From Sulfitobacter sp. SK011 (GTDB taxonomy: Bacteria > Pseudomonadota > Alphaproteobacteria > Rhodobacterales > Rhodobacteraceae), in assembly GCF_003352065.1 (NCBI RefSeq), contig NZ_CP025803.1, forward strand, positions 3,017,574 through 3,081,573: 64,000 nucleotides of DNA. Reading direction: 5' to 3'. The position numbers and the translations under genes are program-made. Positions 9,289 through 18,301 of the stretch are shown here, in pieces. How positions within the stretch are numbered: position 1 is the stretch's first letter; each line of letters starts with the position of its first letter. Under the pieces are notes generated by a model, which worked only from the letters and a program-made list of their open reading frames with translations, did not search any database and was not told the DNA's origin.

Positions 9289-10746
9289 TTAAAATGGCGC
9301 TTCGACGTCGTCCATGCGGACAAACACCGATTTCAACTGGCTATAGTGATTGATCGCAGCCTTGGAATTTTCACGGCCCACACCTGAATTCTTTGCCCCG
9401 CCAAAAGGGGCCTCGACCGGCGCATCATTGTAGGTATTGATGTAACAGGTGCCCGCCTCAAACCGCGCCGCTACCCGGTGCGCGCGGCTGAGGTCATTGG
9501 TAAACACGCCCGCCGCCAACCCAAATTCCGTATCATTTGCACGGGTTATGGCGTCTTCTTCATCCTCAAAATCAAGAACCGCCATGACGGGACCAAAAAT
9601 CTCTTCGCGTGCGATCACCATATTGTCGGTCACATCGGCAAATACAGTTGGCTGCATGTAGAACCCATCGCAGTCCACCCGCTTGCCGCCCGTGACCAGC
9701 CGCGCGCCTTCGGCCTCGCCTTTTTCCACATACCCCAACGCGATGTTCATCTGCCGCTCTGATACCATCGGGCCAAAGTTGGTGGCGGGGTCCATCGGAT
9801 CGCCGATCACGGCGGTGCCCAGACGTTCGGTCAGGCGCTTCAAGAAAGCCTCTTTGATCGCTTTGTGCACAAAAACCCGCGTGCCGTTGGAACAGACCTG
9901 ACCCGAACTGTAAAAATTACCCAATATCGCGCCACTGACAGCGTTTTCGATATTGGCGTCGTCAAACACGATCATCGGGGATTTGCCGCCCAGTTCCATC
10001 GTGACATGTTTGATCCCCGCCGCCGCCGCTGCGTAAACCTTGCGGCCCGTTGGCACCGACCCCGTCAAAGACACCTTGTCGACACGCGGATCCGTGACCA
10101 ATGCGCCGCCGACCTCGCCCATGCCCTGCACCACGTTGTAGATGCCCGCAGGCAATCCCGCCTCGTGCAGGATTTCCGCGACCTTCAGGGCGCAAAGCGG
10201 TGTTGTCTCGGACGGTTTGAAAATCATCGCATTGCCGCAGGCAAGTGCTGGTGCGCCTTTCCAGCAGGCAATCTGCGTCGGATAATTCCATGCCCCGATA
10301 CCGACACACAGACCCAATGGTTCGCGCCGTGTATAGACCCAGTTTTCGCCCAACTGGATATGTTCGCCGGTCAGCGTGGCCGCCATACCGCCAAAATATT
10401 CCAGCGCATCAGCCCCGCTGGTGGCATCCACCACACTGGTTTCCTGATAGGGTTTGCCGGTGTCATAGGTTTCCAGCACGCTGAGATCATGATTGCGTTC
10501 GCGGATCATATCCGCTGCCCGGCGCAGGATGCGCCCCCGTTCGGTGCCGGTCATCAGCGCCCATGCAGCCTGCGCAGTCTTTGCCGCGACAATAGCCTGT
10601 TCGATGATGGCTGGGGTGGCCGCATGAACGGTCGCGATCTTTTTGCCGGTGGCCGGATAGATCACATCAATCGGCGTACCGGCGGTATCCTCAACATATT
10701 GCCCGTTGATGAAATGGCTGGCTTTGGGTTGAGTATCATAAGGCAT
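9289..10746 (-). CDS. betB: Betaine-aldehyde dehydrogenase
   Basis: BetB oxidises betaine aldehyde to glycine betaine with NAD+. The 485 residues show all aldehyde dehydrogenase landmarks: Asn in [20 protein letters not shown], the catalytic Glu in [15 protein letters not shown] and the nucleophile Cys in [14 protein letters not shown] (about residue 285). It belongs to the bet cluster between betC and betA. The 59-base gap to betC is the largest within the cluster after betI, so a secondary promoter is possible but none is evident. Confidence 0.95.
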   Translation of the reverse strand: MPYDTQPKASHFINGQYVEDTAGTPIDVIYPATGKKIATVHAATPAIIEQAIVAAKTAQAAWALMTGTERGRILRRAADMIRERNHDLSVLETYDTGKPYQETSVVDATSGADALEYFGGMAATLTGEHIQLGENWVYTRREPLGLCVGIGAWNYPTQIACWKGAPALACGNAMIFKPSETTPLCALKVAEILHEAGLPAGIYNVVQGMGEVGGALVTDPRVDKVSLTGSVPTGRKVYAAAAAGIKHVTMELGGKSPMIVFDDANIENAVSGAILGNFYSSGQVCSNGTRVFVHKAIKEAFLKRLTERLGTAVIGDPMDPATNFGPMVSERQMNIALGYVEKGEAEGARLVTGGKRVDCDGFYMQPTVFADVTDNMVIAREEIFGPVMAVLDFEDEEDAITRANDTEFGLAAGVFTNDLSRAHRVAARFEAGTCYINTYNDAPVEAPFGGAKNSGVGRENSKAAINHYSQLKSVFVRMDDVEAPF

Positions 10747-10805
10747 GAAGGTGTCTTTCTTGGCGGGAGTGCATGTGTATTTTTAAGAACAATGAAACTG
10801 GGGGG

Positions 10806-12314
10806 CTATTCCCCGCGTGGAAACCGCTTGTTTTCTTCAAGCACATTGAGGTCCATATGGTTGCGCATGAACTGCTCTGATGCCTGGCGCAGCGGTTGAT
10901 AATCCCAGGGGTAATAGCCACCCATGCGCAACGCTTCATAGACCACCCAGCGGCGGGCCTGCGACTTGCGCACATCAGCGTCATAAGCTTCCAGATCCCA
11001 GCGCGCCTCTGATTTGGCGCGCAGGGTGGTCCGTGTGCCCTGATGGTCGGGATGTTCGGCGAGATTGGTCAGCTCATGCGGATCGGCGTCCAGATCAAAA
11101 AGCTGATCAGGGTCCAGCGCACAGCGGTTGAATTTCCATTTGCCGTACCGCAAAGAGACCATGGGTGCATAAGACGCTTCGGCCGCGTATTCCATGGCGA
11201 CGGGTTCGGTGCGGTCAACACCCTGCCCCATGGGCACCAGAGATTGCCCTGTCGTCCATGCCGTCACTTCGTCCATGCTGACACCCGCGAGGTCGCACAG
11301 GGTTGGGCAGACATCAATGTTGCTGACCGGGGTGGTCTGCAAGCCCGGTTGCATCTGCGGCGCACAGATCATCATCGGCACGCGGGAGGACCCTTCGTAG
11401 AACGACATCTTGAACCACAGGCCGCGTTCGCCCAGCATGTCACCGTGATCGGAGACAAAGACGATGATCGCCTCTTGCCGGGTGTCTTCCAGTGTCTGCA
11501 GAATCTCGCCCACCTTGTCGTCGAGATAGCTGATGTTGGCAAAATAGGCGCGGCGCGATTTTTCGACATTCTGGGATGTGATGTCGAAATTGCGCCAGTC
11601 GTTTGCGTCAAAGATACGTTTCGAATGGGCGTCATGATCGGCATAATCCATCGCTGGAATGTCGGGCTGCAAGTGGTCGCAATCCTTGTATAAATCCCAA
11701 TACTTCTTGCGGGTCACATAGGGGTCATGCGGGTGCGTAAAGCTGACTGTGAGGCACCACGGGCGGTCATCCAGGCCGCGTGACAGGTCATAGATTTTGC
11801 GCGTCGCCTCAAAGGCCACCGCATCGTCGTATTCCATCTGATTGGAAATCTCGGCCACGCCTGCACCCGTCACCGACCCCATGTTGTGATACCACCAATC
11901 GATGCGTTCACCCGGCTTGCGATAATCTGGCGTCCAGCCGAAATCAGCCGGGTAAATGTCGGTGGTCAAGCGCTCTTCGAACCCGTGCAGTTGATCCGGA
12001 CCGACAAAATGCATCTTGCCAGAGAGGCAAGTGTGATAGCCGGCACGCCGCAGGTGATGTGCATAGGTCGGGATTGACGATGCAAACTCTGCCGCATTGT
12101 CATAAACACCCGTCGCCGAAGGCAATTGGCCTGACATGAAGGCCGCCCGCCCCGGCGCGCAAAGCGGCGATGCGGTATAGGCATTGCGAAATCGGGTGGA
12201 CCGCGCAGCCAGCTTTTTCAAGTTTGGCGCATGCAACCAGTCTGCCGGACCATCCGGAAAGAGCGTTCCGTTCAGTTGATCCACCATCAGGATCAATATG
12301 TTCGGCTTGGTCAT
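10806..12314 (-). CDS. betC: Choline-sulfatase
   Basis: BetC hydrolyses choline-O-sulfate to choline and sulfate, feeding BetA and BetB. It is a type I sulfatase of 502 aa. Metal-binding VDQ is at residues 11-13, and the Cys-type sulfatase signature LCAPGRAAFMSGQLPSATG has Cys52, which must be converted to formylglycine. FVSDHGDMLGERGLW carries further metal ligands, and the C-terminal part has the choline-sulfatase-type extension. Its ATG overlaps the betI stop by 4 bases (ATGA). Its presence implies use of choline sulfate from algae or other marine sources. Confidence 0.95.
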   Translation of the reverse strand: MTKPNILILMVDQLNGTLFPDGPADWLHAPNLKKLAARSTRFRNAYTASPLCAPGRAAFMSGQLPSATGVYDNAAEFASSIPTYAHHLRRAGYHTCLSGKMHFVGPDQLHGFEERLTTDIYPADFGWTPDYRKPGERIDWWYHNMGSVTGAGVAEISNQMEYDDAVAFEATRKIYDLSRGLDDRPWCLTVSFTHPHDPYVTRKKYWDLYKDCDHLQPDIPAMDYADHDAHSKRIFDANDWRNFDITSQNVEKSRRAYFANISYLDDKVGEILQTLEDTRQEAIIVFVSDHGDMLGERGLWFKMSFYEGSSRVPMMICAPQMQPGLQTTPVSNIDVCPTLCDLAGVSMDEVTAWTTGQSLVPMGQGVDRTEPVAMEYAAEASYAPMVSLRYGKWKFNRCALDPDQLFDLDADPHELTNLAEHPDHQGTRTTLRAKSEARWDLEAYDADVRKSQARRWVVYEALRMGGYYPWDYQPLRQASEQFMRNHMDLNVLEENKRFPRGE

Positions 12315-12886
12315 GCCGGGTCTTTCAGCAAAAGATCGAGTGTCGACAGCGCACTGGCCCGCGCCGCATTGGCGGTGCCACGGTCGGACAACGCCGCGCG
12401 CAAATAGAGCCCGTCAATCAGCGCTGCCAATGTGTCGGCGTCCGCAATCGGATGCGCGCTTAAGCCCCGTAATGCATGGGTCAGATTGGACCGCAGGCGC
12501 CGCTGATAAAGCCGCAACAGACGTTTGGTATCCTTGTTGGTCCGCGAGGCCGCATAAAGCGTCATCCAGGCGTTGACCGTGTCAGGGGCAAAACAGGTGT
12601 CATCAAAACTGGCGATGATGATCGCCTGCGCCCGCGCCCGTTGCCCGCGCGCCTGCGTCAACCGCGCCCTTACCTCGGCACCATATTCGACCAGGATATG
12701 GCGCATGGCTGCCAGAAATATCTGATCCTTGCCGCCAAAATAGTGATGTGCCAGTGCTGTGGACATGCCCGCACGCTTTGCAATCTGACCCACCGTCACG
12801 TCCAGAGAATGCGCGGCACCGATCTCAGCGATGGTCGCTTTGACCAGTGCCGAGCGGCGGATGGGTTCCATTCCTACTTTGGGCAT
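12311..12886 (-). CDS. betI: TetR-family repressor of choline/betaine genes
   Basis: This 191-residue TetR protein has the usual N-terminal DNA-binding domain (residues about 9-56, with TVGQIAKRAGMSTALAHHYF) and an all-helical ligand domain. Family BetI proteins repress bet genes and are relieved by choline. It is the first gene of the cluster and is coupled to betC by an ATGA overlap. A perfect ATTGAC-CA-GTCAAT dyad on its own promoter supports autoregulation. Confidence 0.93.
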   Translation of the reverse strand: MPKVGMEPIRRSALVKATIAEIGAAHSLDVTVGQIAKRAGMSTALAHHYFGGKDQIFLAAMRHILVEYGAEVRARLTQARGQRARAQAIIIASFDDTCFAPDTVNAWMTLYAASRTNKDTKRLLRLYQRRLRSNLTHALRGLSAHPIADADTLAALIDGLYLRAALSDRGTANAARASALSTLDLLLKDPA

Positions 12887-12920
12887 GGGGATTCGCGTCC
12901 TTTACGGGTTAACCACCCAA

Positions 12921-12950
12921 GGATAATGCGTTTTTTATTGACCAGTCAAT
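12921..12950 (-). promoter_or_regulatory. betI promoter with overlapping dyad (probable BetI operator)
   Basis: On the minus strand TTGACT (12944-12949) is followed after 17 bases by TTATCC (12921-12926), a fair sigma70-type promoter 35 bases before the betI ATG. The inverted repeat ATTGAC-CA-GTCAAT (12937-12950) covers the -35 box. A TTGA/TCAA dyad is the kind of site bound by BetI, so binding would shut off the whole cluster. The assignment is inference from position and symmetry. Confidence 0.6.
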
Positions 12951-12961
12951 CAAGAAAGATG

Positions 12962-13864
12962 TCAGACTTTCGTCGCATGGCTCAACGGTGTGATCTGGCG
13001 CTTCAGCATCGCCTCACGCCAGGTAATAAATGTGACCGACCCAAGGATCACAAAGCCGCCGATGACCACCCAGATATCAATCGCTTCGTCAAACGTGATG
13101 GCCCCAAGGGCCGTGGCCCAGATCAACTGAAGAAACGTCACAGGTTGCGTCACGGTCACCGGAGCCGCAGCAAAGGCAAGGGTCATGGTGTAATGGCCCG
13201 CCGTTGCAAAAAATGCGACACCGGCAAGGATGGTGATCTCGTGCCAGGTGGGCATGATCCAGACAGACAGCGCGAAGGGGGCCAATCCGATGGTGACAAA
13301 GATCGACAGCATCGCCACCACCACAGCCGGCTTGACCTCGTCGGCGAGGATCTTGGCCAGCAGATACGACCCGGCAAAAACCACCGCCGCGAAGAGCATC
13401 GCCAGATGGCCCATGCTGACCTCACGAAATCCGGGCCGCAGGATGATCGCGGCCCCCAGCAGGCCCAGACAGACCGCCACAATCCGCCGCGCGGCCAACC
13501 GTTCACCCAGGAAAACGGCGGCACCTATGGTCACATAAATCGGCGCGAGATAATTCATTGCCGTCACTTCGGCGATGGGAATGCGGGTCATCGCAAAAAA
13601 CCACAACATGACCCCCATCGAATGGAAAATCCCGCGCAGGCCGAAAAGGCTCCAGTGACGCCGTGTCAGATGCGCGGACCTTAGGGCGTTGATGGCAGGC
13701 AGCAAGAACACAAGGCCCATGGCATAGCGCAGAAACGCTGCTTCGGCCGCGGGCAGGCGCGGACCCATATATTTGACCAGCGCCGTGACCATGATGAAAC
13801 ACAGTCCCGTCACCAGCATCCAGAAGATGCCCGTCACCGGGCGTTGGGGCAGTGCAGTTGCCAT
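12962..13864 (-). CDS. EamA-type (DMT superfamily) transporter
   Basis: This protein of about 300 residues has 10 predicted membrane helices in two five-helix EamA repeats (for example around VTALVKYMGPRLPAAEAAFL and AVTAMNYLAPIYVTIGAAVF). EamA proteins export amino acids, nucleotide-type or other small metabolites; the substrate cannot be told here. I chose the ATG at 13864 because the TTG at 13927 would overlap the LysE gene and add a polar tail. It lies between betI and lysE on the same strand but has no obvious functional link to choline. Confidence 0.8.
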   Translation of the reverse strand: MATALPQRPVTGIFWMLVTGLCFIMVTALVKYMGPRLPAAEAAFLRYAMGLVFLLPAINALRSAHLTRRHWSLFGLRGIFHSMGVMLWFFAMTRIPIAEVTAMNYLAPIYVTIGAAVFLGERLAARRIVAVCLGLLGAAIILRPGFREVSMGHLAMLFAAVVFAGSYLLAKILADEVKPAVVVAMLSIFVTIGLAPFALSVWIMPTWHEITILAGVAFFATAGHYTMTLAFAAAPVTVTQPVTFLQLIWATALGAITFDEAIDIWVVIGGFVILGSVTFITWREAMLKRQITPLSHATKV

Positions 13865-13901
13865 GGCAGACTTGTTTCGCAACCCGCGTGCAAGGGCAAG
13901 G

Positions 13902-14498
13902 TCACATGAAAAGAAGTTTCGCGGCAATCGCCCACATGGTCAGCGCGATAATCGCGTCCAGCACCTGCCAGCTGCGCGGCTTGGCAAAGAGCGGGCTGAG
14001 CAGACGCGCCCCGTACCCCAGCGCGAAAAAGAACACAAAGCTTGCCGTGACAGCGCCGATGCCAAACCACAGACGGTCGGGATATTGCGCCGAGATGGAA
14101 CCAAGCAACACCACGGTATCGAGATAGACATGCGGATTGAGCCAGGTCAGCGCGAGCAGTGTCAGGATGGCCCTGCGCAGGCTATGAATGCCCTGCCCTT
14201 CAGCCTGCAAAGCAACGCCGCCGCGCCATGCCGCCTGCGCATTCTGCACGCCATACCAGATCAAAAACGCCGCGCCGCCATAGCGCATTGCGGTTTCGAA
14301 CCACGGCAGCGCCTCTGCCAGCGCCCCAAATCCGGCCACACCGGCAGCAATCAAAAGCGCATCTGACACCGCACAGGTCAAACAGACCCAAAAGACAAAC
14401 TCGCGGCGCAAACCCTGACGCAACACAAAGGCATTCTGTGCACCGATCGCCAGGATGAGGGTCAGGCTCAGCGCAAAACCGGGTAAAAACGAGGTCAT
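13902..14498 (-). CDS. LysE/ArgO-family amino-acid exporter
   Basis: This protein of about 198 aa has five to six membrane helices and the family's N-terminal pattern LILAIGAQNAFVLRQGLRRE, followed by LTWLNPHVYLDTVVLLG, which carries the Asn-Pro pair typical of LysE. The family exports lysine, arginine or related basic amino acids. GTG at 14501 precedes the ATG and could also be used. No LysG/ArgP-type regulator is next to it, but a dyad lies upstream at 14557-14596. Confidence 0.88.
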   Translation of the reverse strand: MTSFLPGFALSLTLILAIGAQNAFVLRQGLRREFVFWVCLTCAVSDALLIAAGVAGFGALAEALPWFETAMRYGGAAFLIWYGVQNAQAAWRGGVALQAEGQGIHSLRRAILTLLALTWLNPHVYLDTVVLLGSISAQYPDRLWFGIGAVTASFVFFFALGYGARLLSPLFAKPRSWQVLDAIIALTMWAIAAKLLFM

Positions 14499-14556
14499 CA
14501 CCGACGCGGTCGTCCTTTAATTCAGGTCAAACGGCGCAACGGCTGCGCGCTGATTG

Positions 14557-14596
14557 TTCAAATGAAGATATATCCAATTATTTCGATATATTTGAA
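14557..14596. promoter_or_regulatory. AT-rich dyad upstream of the LysE gene
   Basis: The inverted repeat TTCAAAT (14557-14563) / ATTTGAA (14590-14596) flanks an AT-rich core with GATATAT segments, in the 245-base gap between the LysE gene and the divergent small gene at 14747. It could be an operator for either gene. No regulator gene adjoins it. Confidence 0.3.
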
Positions 14597-14746
14597 CCGT
14601 TTTGCCGACCTTGCGACTGCATTGCAAGGCCCCGCTTCAGATCGAGAATGTAACAAAACAGACACGTTTGAGTGATCCGAATGACGCCCCCTAGCGTACC
14701 TCTATTGCAGTGCCTATGTGCAAGGTCATAGAAAAAGGAAAATGTC

Positions 14747-14989
14747 ATGTTCGACAAATACAAGAAGCTGGAAATCAGCCAGGAAGAGCTTGCCGTAATC
14801 GAGGCCGCACTTCACACGCAATCAAAGATCCTGAACGTTCAGGCCAGTGCTGGTGGCAATGCTGCGCGCCGTCGGCTGAATGAAGTCAAAAGGGTTCTGG
14901 CGCATGTTTCACAACACCGCACCCCAGACACAGAGCCATGCCGCAAACCGACCGCTGGCTGGTTCGGAATGTCACGTATCTTTGGCTGA
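14747..14989 (+). CDS. Small hypothetical protein, 80 aa
   Basis: The product is a basic, largely helical protein (MFDKYKKLEISQEELAVIEA at the start), with a middle Ala/Arg-rich helix (GGNAARRRLNEVKRVL). It has a good ribosome site (AAAGGAAAA) before the ATG and an intrinsic terminator 29 bases after the stop, so it is likely an independently transcribed gene. No domain is recognised and no membrane or secretion signal is present. Confidence 0.65.
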   Translation: MFDKYKKLEISQEELAVIEAALHTQSKILNVQASAGGNAARRRLNEVKRVLAHVSQHRTPDTEPCRKPTAGWFGMSRIFG

Positions 14990-15017
14990 GACCTGCCAGA
15001 ATAGACACACAACCATA

Positions 15018-15041
15018 ACGTCCCTTTCCGGGGCGTTTTTT
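15018..15041 (+). terminator. Intrinsic terminator
   Basis: ACGTCCC (15018-15024) pairs with GGGGCGT (15030-15036, one G-T wobble) over a 5-base loop, followed by a six-T run. It ends transcription of the small gene at 14747-14989. Confidence 0.75.
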
Positions 15042-15106
15042 ATTGCCGGCTGATTTGTTGTGTTTCCATCCTTCCGCGCGCAAACTTGTCTTGCAAATGG
15101 GCGGGG

Positions 15107-16507
15107 ATGCGCGGAATGAAATCTCAAAACAATGACCGGGCAAAAGCGCTTGCGAACGCGGCCGCATATTTTGATGACGGCCGTTTCGAGGCTGACCTTG
15201 CCGCCCTTGTCAGCATCCGCAGCGAAAGCCAGAACCCGGCCAGCGCCGATGCCCTGCCCCACTACCTAAACGAGGCGTTGGTGCCGCGATTGGCGGCTGC
15301 AGGCTTTAGCTGCGAGATGTACGAAACCCCTGCTGGCGGCCCGTTCCTGATTGCACGGCGGGTTGAAGATGCGGGCCTGCCGACGGTTCTGCATTATGGC
15401 CACGGCGATGTTGTGCATGGTCAGGACGCGCAGTGGCAAAAGGGCCTGTCGCCCTTTGCCCTGACCCGCAGGGGCGACCGACTATATGGGCGTGGCACGG
15501 CGGACAACAAAGGCCAGCATCTGATCAACATCGCTGCTGCCGAGGCCGTCATCGCAGCGCGCGGTGCCCTTGGGTTCAATGCCACCTGGGTCTTTGAGAT
15601 GGCCGAGGAAACCGGCTCCGCCGGGCTGGCTGGGTTTTTCAAGGCGCACCGCGAGGACCTGAAAGCCGATGTGTTGATCGCCTCTGACGGGCCACGCCTG
15701 CAACCAAATACACCAACGATCTTTCTGGGCGCACGAGGCGCGCTGAATTTTACCCTTATGGTGAACCTGCGCAACGGCGCGCATCATTCGGGCAATTGGG
15801 GGGGGCTGCTGGCCGATCCCGCGATGATCCTGTCACATGCGCTTGCCTCAATCACCGACGTGCGCGGCCAGATTGCCGTGCCCGAATGGCGCCCCACCAG
15901 CCTGAACGACGACGTGCGCGCCGCCCTCCGCGATCTGCCTATCGCAGGCGAAGATGGCCCTAATATTGATGCGGACTGGGGCGAAGAAACACTGACGCAC
16001 GCCGAACGCGCTTTTGGCTGGAATTCCTTTGCCATTCTCGCGATGAAAAGCGGTGTCCCGGAGGCCCCGGTAAACGCGATTTCGGGTCACGCCAGCGCCA
16101 CCTGCCAGTTGCGGTTCGTGGTCGGCACTGAGCCTGACGACATTCTCCCCGCCCTGCGCCGCCATCTGGACCGCCATGGGTTCACCCAAGTTGAGATCAT
16201 TCCCGACGCCGCCAACATCTCAAAAGCAACCCGGCAGCCGCGGGATCACCCTTGGGTGCAACGTGTCGAACAGTCGGTCATTCGCACAACGGGCAAAGCA
16301 CCGCACGTGTTGCCCAACCTCGCCGGATCGCTGCCGAACGATTGTTTCACAGATATTCTGGGGCTGCCGACGGTCTGGATACCGCATTCCTATCGTGGCT
16401 GCTGCCAACATGGCCCTGATGAACACATACTGGGCACCATTGCGCGCGAAGGCCTTCAGATCATGACAGGGGTGTTCTGGGATATCGCCCCGCAGGGGCG
16501 TCTATAA
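15107..16507 (+). CDS. M20-family metallopeptidase
   Basis: This is a zinc-dependent exopeptidase or amidohydrolase of about 466 aa. The co-catalytic metal site is visible as LHYGHGDVVHGQD (His and Asp), RGTADNKGQH (Asp), FEMAEETGSAG (catalytic Glu and ligand Glu) and the C-terminal PHSYRGCCQHGPDEH (His). A dimerisation domain lies in between (about residues 205-350). GGGCGGGG precedes the ATG at 15107; an in-frame ATG at 15116 is an alternative. Family members cleave dipeptides or deacylate amino acids; the substrate is not known here. Confidence 0.85.
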   Translation: MRGMKSQNNDRAKALANAAAYFDDGRFEADLAALVSIRSESQNPASADALPHYLNEALVPRLAAAGFSCEMYETPAGGPFLIARRVEDAGLPTVLHYGHGDVVHGQDAQWQKGLSPFALTRRGDRLYGRGTADNKGQHLINIAAAEAVIAARGALGFNATWVFEMAEETGSAGLAGFFKAHREDLKADVLIASDGPRLQPNTPTIFLGARGALNFTLMVNLRNGAHHSGNWGGLLADPAMILSHALASITDVRGQIAVPEWRPTSLNDDVRAALRDLPIAGEDGPNIDADWGEETLTHAERAFGWNSFAILAMKSGVPEAPVNAISGHASATCQLRFVVGTEPDDILPALRRHLDRHGFTQVEIIPDAANISKATRQPRDHPWVQRVEQSVIRTTGKAPHVLPNLAGSLPNDCFTDILGLPTVWIPHSYRGCCQHGPDEHILGTIAREGLQIMTGVFWDIAPQGRL

Positions 16508-16585
16508 AAGAATCTGTGCCGGAGGGGCGTCCATAGTCAACGTCGCCACGCAGGGATGACCTGATCGCACCGCCCTGCCAACGCC

Positions 16586-17326
16586 CTAAAGCTGCTCCAT
16601 CACCTCGTCAGAGGCTTCAAAGTTGGTGGTGACGCGCTGCACATCATCGTCATCTTCCAGCGCATCCACCAGCTTCATCAGCTTTTGCATGCTTTCGAGA
16701 TCCATTTCAGTGGTGGTGGTTGGCCGCCATGTCAGCTTGGTCGATTCACTTTCGCCCAATTCCGCTTCCAAGGCTGTGGCAACCTCGTTCAGATCGGTGT
16801 CGGCACACCATACGGTATGGCCCTCTTCGGTGCTTTCCACATCCTCTGCCCCCGCTTCGATTGCAGCCATCATGACGGTGTCCGCATCACCAACATCTGC
16901 GGGATAGGTCACCTCGCCCTTACGGTCGAACATGAACCCGACGCTGCCCGTTTCGCCCAGATTGCCACCGTTCTTGGTAAACGTGGATCGCACCGTCGAC
17001 GCTGTGCGGTTGCGGTTGTCGGTCATCGCCTCAACAATCACCGCCACGCCATTGGGGCCATAGCCCTCATAGCGGATTTCTTCGTAATCGTCGCCTTCGC
17101 CAGCGGTTGATTTTTTGATGGCCCGGTCAATCACGTCCTTGGGCACGGATTGCGATTTCGCTTCTTTCACCGCCAGACGCAGGCGGGGGTTTTTGTCGGG
17201 GTCCGGTTCGCCCATGCGTGCCGCCACTGTGATTTCCTTGGAAAGCTTGGAAAACAGCTTGGAGCGTTGCGCATCAGCGCGCCCCTTGCGGTGTTGGATA
17301 TTTGCCCATTTTGAGTGGCCGGCCAT
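16586..17326 (-). CDS. YebC/PmpR-family protein
   Basis: This 246-residue protein starts [20 protein letters not shown], the invariant YebC N-terminus, so the ATG at 17326 is preferred over one four codons earlier. The middle has [20 protein letters not shown], also a family signature. YebC proteins bind DNA and repress genes in some bacteria and help ribosomes on proline-rich stretches in others. It stands alone here; the usual ruvC/ruvA neighbours are not seen. Confidence 0.93.
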   Translation of the reverse strand: MAGHSKWANIQHRKGRADAQRSKLFSKLSKEITVAARMGEPDPDKNPRLRLAVKEAKSQSVPKDVIDRAIKKSTAGEGDDYEEIRYEGYGPNGVAVIVEAMTDNRNRTASTVRSTFTKNGGNLGETGSVGFMFDRKGEVTYPADVGDADTVMMAAIEAGAEDVESTEEGHTVWCADTDLNEVATALEAELGESESTKLTWRPTTTTEMDLESMQKLMKLVDALEDDDDVQRVTTNFEASDEVMEQL

Positions 17327-17503
17327 GACAAACCTCATGTCTGAAAATTCTAGTTGGCACTCTATAGGCCAGCCGCACAGTCATGTGCAATCCGCAGCGT
17401 GACACCGGATGACCCCTCCAGCCCCTAAAATGCCGCTTTCAGCGTATCCTAATCTGGGCCAATCCATGATAGGTTGACCTTGCGTCAGCAAAGGAGCCCC
17501 GTC

Positions 17504-18250
17504 ATGATCATCATTCCCGCCATCGAACTTCAGAAAGGCCGTTGTGTCAGCCTGTATCGTGGACGACTGGACGAGCCGCAGATTTGGCATGTCGATCCGG
17601 TGAATACCGCGCGTGGCTGGGCGCAGGCCGGTGCGCAAATGCTACATATCACCGACTTTGACGCGGTTCAGGGCAAACCTGACGACAACCGCGATCTGGT
17701 CACCAGCATCATACGGCAGGCAGAGATGCCAGTTCAGTTTGGCGGTGGGATACAAACCATGGACGGGATTCGGCGCTGGATCGACGCTGGGGCCGCGCGC
17801 ATTGTGCTCAGTTCAGCCGCCGTGCACAAACCTGACCTTGTCAAGGAAGCAGCGCTTACCTGGCCTGACCGCATCGTTCTGGCCGTCGATGTCTTTCAAG
17901 GTAAGGTCATGGCAGGCGGATGGCGCACCCAGTCTGCGTTCGATCCCGAACCCTTCATCCGCAACTTTAGCAATGACCCGCTGGCCGCTGTCATCGTCAC
18001 TGACATCGACTCTGCAATTGAGGACGCCGATGCGTCGCTGTCACTCATCACGAAATTGGCCGCAGAAACAAACGCACCGGTCATTGCCCGCGGCACCGTG
18101 CGCGGATTGGACGACATCAGCCGCTTGAAATATGTGCCCCATGTTGCAGGCACCATTGTCAGCCGCACGCTGTTCGACAAAACGCTGTCGCTGTCCGAGG
18201 CGCTGGCCGTTGCGGCAACTGTCCCCGAGGAAACTGCGCCCTTCGTATAG
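17504..18250 (+). CDS. HisA-like TIM-barrel protein (divergent paralogue)
   Basis: The 248 residues align with HisA (phosphoribosyl isomerase) along the whole barrel: IIIPAIELQKGRCV at the start, MLHITDFDAVQG, VQFGGGIQTMDGIRRWIDAG and VLAVDVFQGKVMAGGW. However, the first catalytic Asp of HisA (position 8) is Glu here, the second (Asp129) is kept, and the phosphate loops are altered (LSSAAV and ARGT instead of GTAA and SGG). It is not in a histidine operon. AAGGAG 7 bases upstream fixes the start at 17504. I think it is a paralogue with a changed substrate, not the housekeeping HisA. Confidence 0.75.
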   Translation: MIIIPAIELQKGRCVSLYRGRLDEPQIWHVDPVNTARGWAQAGAQMLHITDFDAVQGKPDDNRDLVTSIIRQAEMPVQFGGGIQTMDGIRRWIDAGAARIVLSSAAVHKPDLVKEAALTWPDRIVLAVDVFQGKVMAGGWRTQSAFDPEPFIRNFSNDPLAAVIVTDIDSAIEDADASLSLITKLAAETNAPVIARGTVRGLDDISRLKYVPHVAGTIVSRTLFDKTLSLSEALAVAATVPEETAPFV

Positions 18251-18301
18251 GTCGCCTTCTATCGGCTGGCCAAACGCAGCACGCTCGGCCATAAATCGGG
18301 A

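Noticed and set aside
8296-9387. Plus-strand frame of about 360 codons opposite betA
   Set aside because: It lies over the well-supported betA reading, lacks a ribosome site and has an atypical composition.
12476-13684. Long plus-strand frame of about 400 codons opposite betI and the EamA gene
   Set aside because: The translation is rich in Arg, His, Asp and Gln with no domain; it is the antisense reading of two well-supported genes.
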